Source: Simmondsia chinensis
Lineage: Eukaryota; Streptophyta; Magnoliopsida; Caryophyllales; Simmondsiaceae
Reading direction: 5' to 3'
NCBI GenBank assembly: GCA_018398585.1
Contig: JAGTTD010000001.1
Coordinates: forward strand, 23,115,438 to 23,179,437
Length of the DNA stretch: 64,000 bases
A model generated the notes under the pieces. It did no database searches. It was given only the letters and a program-made list of their open reading frames with translations, and was not told the DNA's origin. A program made the translations under genes and the position numbers. How positions within the stretch are numbered: the stretch's first letter is position 1; every line of letters starts with the position of its first letter. Of the stretch, positions 33,036 to 43,804 are shown piece by piece.

Positions 33036-35340
33036 TCTTAAATCCAATTTATGGCAAAGTCCATACTCGCCCCTTTTTAAGTTTGAACCAAAGGACTACG
33101 GAGCCTAACCCTCTGTGAGCTTAATTACTCTATTGTGAAGTCAGCAATTCAACACTGCTTGACATTCCTCTCACTAATGGCTCCCACTCTAAGGGTAAAG
33201 ACATGCTTAGACGTCGAACGTCTATCAGTTTAATCTGACTGGAAGTCTTAAAACAATATATCCAACTGGAACCAGCTCGTCACTTTGAAAGATCAGCATA
33301 GGATCTCTAGTTCTTCTTAAGAACTAGATAAAATACTTCACTGCCACCTTGTCCATTGGACCCAGATTAGACTAACACCTGCATACTATACCATGGCATA
33401 GCAGACATCAAGTCTTGTGCAAAACATGGCATACCTGAGGCTCCCACTGCCAAAGCATACGGAATATTCCTCAATTGCTCCTCCTCTTGAGGTGTCCTCG
33501 AGCACTACTTAAAAGAGAGAGGGACTCCATGCTATACCTTGACAACGCGTTGTCAATATAGGTGGCTGGAGAGAGACCCAATATCTTACTCTTACGACCT
33601 CGCAGAAGCTTAATCCTAAGAGTGGAGCTGGCTTCTCCTATGTCCTTCATATTGAGCCATCCTGACGACCAAACCTTTACAGCTAATGACACCCCTATAT
33701 CATTCTCAATGAGTAGTATATCGTTGACATATAACACTGGGAAAGTCACTACTTTCTCTTAATAACATTTGTACACGCATGATTCGTTCAACCAATTGCT
33801 CAAAACTATAAGACTTAATTGCTTCATTGTGGCTAAAAGGATCAGATTCAATGCCACAGTCAACCACTAAGGCTTCGCTATGAACCTATCAAGCGTCCTG
33901 ACAATCCTTTCACCACACCTCTGCTCTTGTATACCTGGAACATTTTTGTTCCTATTAGTAGGTGCATCTACTACATCCACTATATCTTCAGTTGTGTCTA
34001 GCTATTAAGAATTAGTGTCATTTTCCTTTAATACTATTTTGTTTTTGTCTTTGTAGCTTACTTGAAAAATCCTTCTCTAAGTGTTTTGCATATTATTAAA
34101 AACCCTTTTGATCAAAAGAACTGTAGAAAAGATTGTCTTTGTTCCTTTTATCTGCAATACCATTCTACTGCGGTGTACCCAAAGCAGAAAGCTGAGATCC
34201 TATCTCATTTGCAGTTAGGAACTCTAAAGACTCACCTGAAAAATATTCACCACCTCGATCTAATTGTAGTGATTTAACTTGTTTACCTAATTGCTTTTCA
34301 ACTTCAACTTTGTACTCTTTAAACTTTTCAAAAAAGTCCGACTAATGTCTAATTAGGTAAACATATACACATCTTGAGTAATCATCACTAAACGTGAATA
34401 AGTACTCATACCCACCTCTTGCCTGAACACGTATTGGTCCACATACATCTATGCGAAAAAGCTCAAGCAAGCCACCAACCTTGTTGCCTTTACTCTTAAA
34501 GATAGAATTGGTCGCCTTTCATTCTATGCATAATTCGAAAAACTGGTAATGACCTCAAGTCCAAAATATCTATCAGTCCATCTTTCACCAGTCTTTGGAT
34601 CCTATTCAAATTAGTATGACCTAAACGTTAGTGCCATGTGTAGGCAATATCCCTTTCAAGGTGTTTTCTTTTAGAAGATTGAACAAGTGAACTTACGTTA
34701 GATTCATTTAAATAATGACCATAGTTTTGATAAGGAAATAACATGAATAAATAATTTATTCATGTACATGTGCAAATAAACAATTTATTTCTCATATTAA
34801 AATTTTTATTATCAAAATCAACTGAATAACAATTATTCATAGAACGAGATACAGAAATTAAATTCCTGTGCAGAGTAGCTACAAATAAACAATCATTTAA
34901 AACAAAACTCTATTACTAAAGTCTAAGCTAACATCTCCTACACTTAAGACCACTATTATTGTACTATCCCTGACCATTAGGTCTAACACCCATCGTGTAG
35001 CCTTTAGCCTAGCCTGAGCTCCTATAACATATTACAGATATGGCCAGTCGAACCTGAGTCAACCCACCAGGAAACTGCTGGACTCTCAACTGCGCATGAC
35101 TCACCTAAGTGAGATATCAACATACCTTCACCAGATAGCTTAACAATCTTTGTAGGAAGAGTAGCTATATATTTAGTGTAGTTTCTTATGTAGTGGCCTA
35201 GTTTTCTTACAAAAGAAACACTTTTCTTTTGCTGACTTCCTTATGGACTTGGTTGCTACAATAACAACCTTGCCCTTTCCTTTCTTTCTAGTAGGTCCCT
35301 TGTAAGTAATAACCAAGTGTAACTTATTTTTAAAGGCAAA
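33036..35340 (-). pseudogene. Deleted gag-pol of G (zinc knuckle, protease, integrase, RT, RNase H remnants)
   Basis: From right to left there is a damaged zinc knuckle (CFFCKKTRP, near 35210-35235), the protease site WWVDSGSTGHIC (near 35040-35075), and integrase with GEYFSGES (near 34235) and GTPQ-stop-NG (near 34170). A jump follows from the NGIA segment to GT...STVLL, deleting the C-terminal half of integrase. The linker (about 33990-33870) then runs into SLIVLSNW and the polymerase box YVNDILL (33749-33700), skipping most of RT. RNase H motifs (GAISERNVKQ) persist weakly near 33200. The box D-to-N change fits CpG decay (GTCGAT to GTCAAT). Confidence 0.85.
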
Positions 35341-35499
35341 GTAATTTGGTTCAGTGAGTACATTATGTATTTGAAATCAAGTAAAGTTTGCCAGCTGTAT
35401 CCATATCAAAAATACTGTAAATGTAAACATATGTGTAATTGTCTAACAAGAGTCATGTATAATGCATTGATATATATTCTTTCAATTTAGCATACACAA

Positions 35500-37268
35500 T
35501 AAGTCAGATATCCACCAAACTGTACTATCATGCATATGATGACCCAAACACACTACTCTTTACTCCCCGATAGCGGGGTCGCACGAAGCTAGCTCAGATG
35601 AGAACTATTCTCAATTAACCTATTTTCTTGTAACTCTTATCAAACATGATTAACTCACCACTTTACATTAGTCTCTAACATGACACAACAGAGCTCCTCG
35701 GGGAGGCTAATGCATCACGCCAGTCAAGTGTAAACTATTACCTAAACCTCCATACAAATACACGAAATACTCCACCACAGCATGGTCGCATCGCTTCTTT
35801 GTACTTTTGTTTACCCTAAAACAAGTCTAACCCCATAATCTGCAAATCGACATCCTCCGCAGGGAGGTCTATCGATCTACTATACTGCTAGATCGGTAAT
35901 GGAGACCGTGAGGTTACAACAATTGAAACCACGCTCCCACTTGATTTTTATGACCAGTGGTTTTTAATTAACTTGCATTTACACCCTGGATTATCTTATA
36001 ATCCCCATTAAAATCTCATTCTAAAATTTATAAAAATTAATTAATTAATTAATTCCATTTTTTTAAAAATCTTGCATTAGAATCTCATTCTAAAATCCAA
36101 TCAATAAAAGTAATTAATTAATTATAATTAAAATAATACCAATATTTAATTTAGATTATTACAAAATCTACTTTTAAAATTCTGATCCCAAAATTAAATT
36201 ACAAATAATTTTATTTAAAATCAATAGCAATTTTGTGCTTAGACTATCCCATAGTCTATTTTTAGAATATTATTCAAAAATTTAATTAATAAAATTTAAC
36301 TTCATTGTACAAAAAATTAAGTTAACTTAGACTATCATATAGTCTATTTCAGAATCTTTTTCTAAAATAATTTAAAATAACTTTTATTTAAAATACACTG
36401 ATTCACAACTTAGATTATCACATAACCTAAACTTAGAATCTCATTCTAAAATAAATTAATTAATTTATAATTATGTAAATCAGTACTAACATCTACACGT
36501 CCAAAAAATATGTTTTTTTAAAATACACACTGACATCAGCGCCACGTAAGATGTTGACGTCAGCTGCTGACATCATCATATATTTTTTTAAAAATAAAAA
36601 TATTTAATTTGAAAATAAATTGAATCTAATATAATTAGATCAATTTTATCCGATTTTGTATAAAATAATTGAATCTAATCTCATTAGATCAACTTTATCC
36701 AATTTCATAAAAATTAATTGAATCTAATCTCATTAAACCAATTTTATCTATTATTAAAAATATTTGAATCTAAAGATCAATTTTGGCCGATTTCATAAAT
36801 CATGACTGAGAAAGTAAAATCTTATTATACGAACAACATAATCGCAAAGTCATTGGTTGTTTTGAATTAACAATTAATTAATTAACAATTAAAACAATTT
36901 AAATTGTTACTATAAACAACCTAGTTAACAATTAAATCTTTTAACCGATTTAAACAATTTAAATCGTTATTTTAAATAACCTAGTTAACTATTAACTCTT
37001 TTAACCGATTTAAACAATTTAAATCGTTCCATTAAAATAATCAAATTAACAGTTAACTACTTTAATGATTTAAACAATTTAAATCACTAATTCAAACAAT
37101 CATCTGAATTGACTGTTAACTCTTTATTGATTTAAACAATTTAAATTGAACAGTCAAATTACACTAACTTACCTTCTCAATAAAATCTCTATTTTATTAA
37201 TTCGCAAATCTATTTATTTCGATCTTATTTTACCTATTCAAGCATATTATGAATGTAATCAGAGGCTA
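35500..37268 (-). repeat. Leader of G: tandem triloop-hairpin blocks
   Basis: It has the same block order as in A and H. TAGACTAT, loop CCC, ATAGTCTA stands at 36240-36258. TCTAAT/ATTAGA stems occupy about 36620-36760. Five copies of a roughly 60-bp unit carrying GATTTAAA, loop CAA, TTTAAATC occupy about 36890-37150. No coding sequence is present. Confidence 0.8.
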
Positions 37269-37280
37269 GCTCTGATACCA
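37269..37280 (-). other. Primer binding site beside LTR3
   Basis: The minus strand reads TGGTATCAGAGC, two bases from the LTR border. Confidence 0.9.
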
Positions 37281-37282
37281 AT

Positions 37283-39522
37283 TGTTGGGAAAAGATATGA
37301 ATTTTGTTAGAAAAATAAACTCTGATGCCGACTGTTGGGTTCACAGTCCTCAACTATGGTCACAACAATAGGCACCTATTAGAGCACTTAGAATAGGAGA
37401 CTCTTCTTTCTACATAAGCCCCCGATCGGAGAGTCATGCTTCGTGACACCTCACGTGCGAGACTTCCTGGGAATAGGTTTATCTCTATAAACCCTTTGCC
37501 CTAATAGCGGTTGATGGGATGAATTTAAAAAATTCTCCCTAAAGTTTACACAGCGGACCATTTTTAGAATTCGTTACTCTAAACTTAGGGTCGATTTAAA
37601 ATTCCTAATTTTAAATCTACTGACTTAAATTCATAATTTGAATCAACAGATCTAAATTCTTAATTTAGATCTATAGGCCTTTTACTATAATACATTCATA
37701 ACAATAGATAAACTTAAACAGGCATAATAACAGATATTGTAAATAAATAGAAAAGTGAAACTAAAAGAAGAAGGAAAGAAGAACATACCTGAAATTGCTC
37801 CAATAATAAAGAATACCAAGAAAATCGAGACCCCGCGAGCTTCTACGCAATTACCTCAAGCTGCCCGGAGAGTGGGATCCAAAAATATTAAACTAAGGAA
37901 AGAAAAACTTCAACGAAAATTTTTCTCTCCAATTAGGTCTACGAAAATATTTTCAGAAACCCTAAATAATTTATTTTGATTGAATGCCAAACTCTTAGAA
38001 TAGGTACCTCTATTTATAATAGTTTACCGGAGCGAAAAAATCTGATTTTTTCGACGTGGGATTCCCTGGTTTAATACAAAACACAGCGTATGAATTAAAA
38101 CAATAGATAAAATGCGGCATTTCAAGCATAGGGACATCGCGTGCTCTCGCCTATGACCGCGTGCCACGTGGCACACGATGATTCATCCGCTTACGTGGAC
38201 GCGGATCGCCCAGGGGACATCCAGCGCGCGGCACGTGTTGCGGGTTGGTTCGCTAGATCTGGAGCACACGGATCGCCAGCTATTTAAACGGGATTTTGAT
38301 TTTTTTTTTTTTTTTTTTGTTTTGCTTTGTTCCCACATGTAAAAATTCATTTTATGAATTTTAAAAATTATTTTATTTTATAATTTATAATTTTATTTAT
38401 CCCATGAATAATGTTTGGCAAAATTAACTTTACCCTTCTCATGGATAAATAATTCATCTCATTAATTCTTTAATATTTTTCTGATGGCAATAAATACAGA
38501 GGCTTGCGCAGGAACCTTAGAGACGATTTAAATCGAGCTCCAAATAGGTTAAATTAATCATCTCATGAAATAATTTAATTACCCTTTAATGAGACTTAAT
38601 TCTATGAAATAAATCTCATTACACTCCAGACTTAAATTATTTATTCGATATCTCCTGAATACACTGTATTGATGACAACACTAGATGTCCATGACAAAGG
38701 ATAAATATAACCACTACCATTATCCTTCTCACGGCTTCTCCATTAGTTACCGACTCGCCCTTTACTAAATAATTCATTTATACTTGAACATATTCACAGT
38801 ATAAATTTCAAATGTCAAACACTTGGAATACTTTGGCCAAAGTTTCTGAACTATTCAAATAGTTGCGAATCAACTAAGGGGACATCTGTATCTCGTAAGA
38901 GACTGTAAATTCTCTTTTGAATACCTGATTCTTGTCACACTTCACGCCGGTACCCAGTGTACGTGGGATTTCAGTCATTCGTTTAGACCTTACTTATAGT
39001 ACACCAAAGTAACTAACGCTCAATGCACAAGTCCAGAATACCCTTAGGATTTATAGTTATCGTTCAAACAGTACAACGTGAATCACTCATCTTCGATAGT
39101 AGTCTAGAAATAAGTAACCCACATGGTCCAATTCAGTGTGTCAATCTTATTAAACACACTAACCTAACACTTTTGGATCTACATCCACATGACCAAGACA
39201 AGTCATCTAAAGTGTCACGTTATAGTCTTAACGTACCAGTGGTCCAAACTTGTCTTCGAGTACGAGTCTTTCAAACAACAATCCATACCATTTGTTCCAA
39301 GTCTATCTGTGGCTTAGTCTCATAAACCACTTAGAACAAATATGTAAATTGTAGTATGAGGACTACACCCATCTCATGGATGTCTCCCAAAAGAGAATCA
39401 CATGCAGTTTAAATGCTCACATACACAAATTTATCGAGAAAATGACTGAAACTTCAATTTTATTTATTAATTAAAATAATATATCCAGAATAAATCTGAA
39501 TTTTAGGACGCTGTTCCTAACA
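37283..39522 (-). repeat. LTR3 of complex G, 5' LTR (2240 bp)
   Basis: It starts TGTTGGG and ends CCTAACA, followed by target duplicate CTCAC (39523-39527). It carries the TATA box at 38011-38018 and the G-box at 38163-38172. The perfect hairpin with arm AGATCTAAATT and loop CTT lies near 37649-37673. Confidence 0.93.
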
Positions 39523-40422
39523 CTCACGTCTTTCACTATAGTTCCCGACTCACTCTTCTTGAACAGTTTATTAATATGGAAAACAATTTCTACACTAATC
39601 CCAAATGTCAAACACATAGAATACTTTGGCTAACGATTCTCGAATTTGTTCATATATTTGCAAATCAATTAAGTGACATCCTTATCTCATTAAAGGCTAT
39701 AGATTCCACATAAAACAGCTGTTCTCGCTACACTTCATGCCATTACCTAACGCACGTAAGATTTAAGCCAACATACTTTGACTAATTCTTTTGGTGCATT
39801 AAAGCAATGAAAAATCAATGCACGAGTTTAGACTATTTCCTAAATTTAGAGCTATTGTCTTACAAAATTAAGTATTTCTAATAGCAGTAAGGAAACAACT
39901 AATTCAGATAGTTCTGCTTAGTGTTCTAATCATGCAGACAACACCAATATAATACTTTTGGATCCCTATCCACATGACAAGACAAGTCATCTAAAGTATC
40001 ACATTACAGTTTTATCAGATAAGTTGTTCAAACGCATCACCGACTATGAACATATACTTCAACAACATATCACTAATTTGATTTAAATTTATCGGTAGCT
40101 CAATCTCATTGACCACTTAAAAAGTATCACATTACAGTCTTATTAGACAAGTTGTTCAAACACATAACCGACTACGAACATATACTTTGACAACATATCA
40201 CTAATTTGATTTAAGCCTATTCGTAGCTCAATCTCACTGACCACTTAAACTAAGCCTGACATGTCATCTTGGGCTACGTCCAACTCCTGGAACATTTTAA
40301 AATAGCAATCACACGCATAGTTGACTCATAAATCATATTTAGCCAATAAATAAATAAAATAATATCATTTATTTAATATTTAAAACTAACTAATTGTGTT
40401 TTTCAGGACACCAATCCCAACA
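39523..40422 (-). repeat. Copia-type solo LTR F, right part (with target duplicate of G)
   Basis: It continues LTR F after the CTCAC duplicate and ends TCCCAACA. Joined to 25806-26984 it gives an LTR of about 2.07 kb. It contains a 128-bp tandem duplication (39993-40120 and 40121-40247) not seen in other LTRs of this type. Confidence 0.8.
39993..40247. repeat. 128-bp tandem duplication in LTR F
   Basis: The two units begin AAAGTATCACATTACAGT at 39993 and 40121. They differ by scattered transitions, so the duplication is old. Confidence 0.9.
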
Positions 40423-41671
40423 GCGTTGTCCTTTATTCGGGAGGTTGAATGTGAGAATCAGCCTCAAGACCAAGATTTGTAGATTGAAAAAGGTCTCGAA
40501 AGCAAGAAAGATGAAAAGCTCCACATTCTATTTGGATCGTTACCTGAGCAAGCTAAAGTCAGAACCGCCTTACTCTTACCCTTGTAGTTCATAGCAAAAG
40601 AAGTCCAAGATAGTCTCAAGGGATACGTAGTAGCAGCAGATGAAGTCTCTCAAGTGCAGCTATTGGCTAAGATAATGGCCTCTGAAGATAATCCTAGTCT
40701 TTTATATTTCAAAATTAAATATGTAACATCTAAACTAACTAATGATCATGTTGACGTGATGAAGATGATGCTTGAGGGGCTTACTATAGCGAACAAACAC
40801 ATTAAGCCCTTCACATCAAAGCCAAAATTATATGGCATTATGGTAAATAGGGTCTCAGTAGATCAACATCTTGCTTTCATGCATTTTATGGGGTCATTGG
40901 CAAGTCTTAAGATGACGCGATAACTTATAACGTGGCAATCTGTGGCTTTTCTAGAGCCACCAGTAAGTGTTAAGGGGTCATCCCAATTGGCCAGATTGTT
41001 GGCAATTTGAGTAAGCTAATAGCCTTGTTTGTGGTGGATACTACCTCAAGTTACAATGCACTATTTGGGAGGGATTGGCTACATGCCAATTACTGTATTC
41101 CATCTTCACTTCACCAGTTATTGATTTTCCAGAACCATGACAAATATGAGGTTGTTATGGCAGATGACAAGCCATTAATTGTTTGCTCTAGCTTCGTTGA
41201 GGAAAAACTATGCGAGGGCGGTGTGGGACCATTAACGGTAACATAGACTAGTCCTTTTGCATCCCAACAAGAGATGTTTTAGCCATTCTAGAGATTGCAC
41301 TTACTGAAATTGAGGCTAATCAGGTTGAGATGGAGTCAAATGGCTCAGACTTTTGGAGATGTATGAGAGCCCTCTTGGATTAGGGACACCTGCAAAGCGC
41401 ACATGACGCCTTATGGAGGGAATCCAAGTCTTCCCAACAAAGGCCTAAAGGGCCATCACCTTAGCCATTGCAATGCTAGTGGCTTAGCATGTTGAGGATT
41501 GGCTATGGGATAAACAATCATTCACCTTTAGAAATGGCTTTGAAGTCCAAACATTGTAGGGAAAAAAACAAGCTGGAGTCGTTAGATTTGAGAGTAGCAC
41601 CAGCCGAAATGGACGACTTAAGAGCAGAAGTCTAAGATCCTCTCTTCGAGGTCAACCCTGGCCCAAAAGAG
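40423..41671 (+). pseudogene. Protease region of Tat-type Gypsy D (broken)
   Basis: Open stretches at 40654-40923 and 41007-41246 match the Tat protease region. KPKLYGIMVNRVSVDQ corresponds to the segment before the active site, and SSYNALFGRDWLHANYCIPS (near 41055-41110) is the conserved GRDWIHAN block after it. The catalytic DSG/DGG is not readable. The C-terminal linker ends at VNPGPKE (about 41651-41671), where element H inserted. The sequence resumes at 50310 with LYVSALLS. Confidence 0.8.
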
Positions 41672-43793
41672 TGTAGGGAAAAAGAATAAATTTTGATGGA
41701 AAAATAAACTCTGATGTCGACTATTGGGTTCACAGTTCTCAACTATGGCCACAACAATAGACACCTATTAGAGCACTTAGAGTAGGAGACTCTTCTCCCT
41801 ACCTAAGCCCCTGGTCGAAGAGTCACGCTTCGTGACACCCCATGTGCGAGAGTTCCTGAGAATAGGTTTATCTCTATAAACCCTTTGCCCTAATACCAGT
41901 TGTTGGGATGAATTTCAAAAATTATCCCTAAAGTTTACGCAGCGGAACTGGTTTATAATTCATAATTCAAAACTTGGGTTAATTTAAAATTCCTAATTTT
42001 AATTCTACTGACTTAAATTCATAATTTAAATCAACAGATCTAAATTCTTAATTTAGATCTACAAGCCTTTTACTCTAATACTAAGGAATACCAAGAAAAT
42101 CGAGACCCCGCGATCTTCTACACAACGACCTCGAGCTGCCCGGAGGGTGGGCTCCAAAAAATATCAAACTAGGAAAGAAAAATTTTAACGGAAAATTTTC
42201 TCTCCAATTAGATCTCTGAAACAATTTTAGAAAACTAAAAATATTTGTTTAAATTGAATGCCAAACCTCTGGAATAGGTACCTCTATTTATAGGAGTATA
42301 ACGGAGCGAAAAAATCCAATTAATTCGACGTGGGATTGCTTAGTTAAAAACAAAGCGCGTCGTTTTATTACTTTACATAGGCAAAACGCGTCGTTTTTTA
42401 TCAGTTTAAAACCGCTGCATTTTTTATTTTAAATAACGCATGCGACGTGTCAAAGCCAGATTGGTTGGTACCGTGGCACGCGAATCCTCCCCTGGAGCCA
42501 CCAGCGTGCGACATGGGTCGTACGCTGGTTAGCTTATGCGCAAAGTCGAGGATAGCGATCTAGGCCTGATTTTTCCCTTTTTTTTGTTTCCGCATGTAAA
42601 AATTCATTTTATTAATTTTAATTTTCCAAAATTATTTTATTTTATAATTTTCAACTTTTATTCATCTCATGAATAATATTTGGCAAAATTAATTTACCCA
42701 TCTTATGGATAAATAATTCATCTCACGAATTCTTTAATATTTTTTCGATGGCAATAAATACAGAGGCTTGCACATGGACCTCAGGGACAATTTAAATCTA
42801 GCTCCAAATGGGTTAAATTAAGCATTTCATGAAATAATTTAATTGCCATTTAATGAGGCTTAATTCCACTAAATAAATCTCACTGCACTCTAGACTTAAA
42901 TTATTTATTCGATATCTCCCTAATAGACTGTATTGATGATAATAACCCCTCACTAGATATCCATGACAAAGGATAAATATAACCACTACCATTATCCTTC
43001 TCACAGCTTTTCCATTAGTTATCGACTCGCCCTTCACTGAATAATTCATTTATACTTGAACATATTCACAGTATAAATTCCAAATATCAAACCCTTGGAA
43101 TACATTGGCCAAAGTTTCCAAAGTATTCTAATATTTGCGAATCATTTAAGGGGACACCTGTGTCTCATAAGAGACCGTAGATTCCCTATTGAATACCTGA
43201 TCCTTGTCACTCTTCACGCCGCTACCCAGTATATGTGGGATTTCAGTCATTCGTTTAGACCTTATTTATAGTACACCAAAGTAACATATGCTCCAGGCAC
43301 AAGTCAAGAATACCCTTAGGATTTAGAGTCGTCGTTCAAAAAGTACAATATGAATCACTTATCTCCGGTAGTAGTCTAGAAATAAGTAATCCACATGGTC
43401 CAACTCAGTGTGTCAATCTTATTAAACACACTACCTAACACTTTTGAATCTCCATTCACATGACCAAGACAAGTCATCTAAAGTGTCACGTTGTCGTCTT
43501 AACATACAAGTAGATCAAACTTGTCTTTGACTACGAATCTTTCAAACAACAATCCATATCATTTGTTCCAAGTCTATCTGTGGCTTAGTCTCATAAACCA
43601 CTTAGAACAAATATGTAAATTGTAGTATGAGGACTACACCCATCTCATGGATGTCTCCTAAAAGAAAATCACATGCAGTATAAATGCACATATGCACAAA
43701 TTTAACTAGGAAACGGCTGGAACTTCAATTTTATTTATTAATTAAAATAATATATCCGGTATAAATCTGGATTTCAGGACACTGTTCCTAACG
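41672..43793 (-). repeat. 3' LTR of H (2122 bp)
   Basis: It starts TGTAGGG (one change from TGTTGGG) and ends CCTAACG. TATA box at 42284-42292. The hairpin with arm AGATCTAAATT and loop CTT near 42037-42061 is perfect. The G-box is degraded (GCGACGTGTCA near 42442). Confidence 0.9.
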
Positions 43794-43804
43794 ATCTCCC
43801 ACTT
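43794..43804 (-). other. Polypurine tract of H
   Basis: The minus strand reads AAGTGGGAGAT next to the LTR, the most typical Copia form. Confidence 0.85.

Larger units (their letters stand above)
26985..39522 (-). mobile_element. Copia complex G: three LTRs and two internal regions
   Basis: The plus-strand order is LTR1 (26985-29217), a short chimeric internal region (29218-30777), LTR2 (30778-33023), a longer internal region with pol and leader (33024-37282), and LTR3 (37283-39522). The outer borders carry the 5-bp duplicate CTCAC, so the whole unit occupies one insertion site in LTR F. LTR2 serves as the 3' LTR of the longer element and has a primer site on its other side for the short one. 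Unequal or ectopic LTR recombination is needed to make this order. Confidence 0.9.

Noticed and set aside
36890..37150. AT-rich repeats as a replication origin or matrix attachment region
   Set aside because: Composition alone cannot support either. The repeats belong to the retrotransposon leader and recur in each copy.
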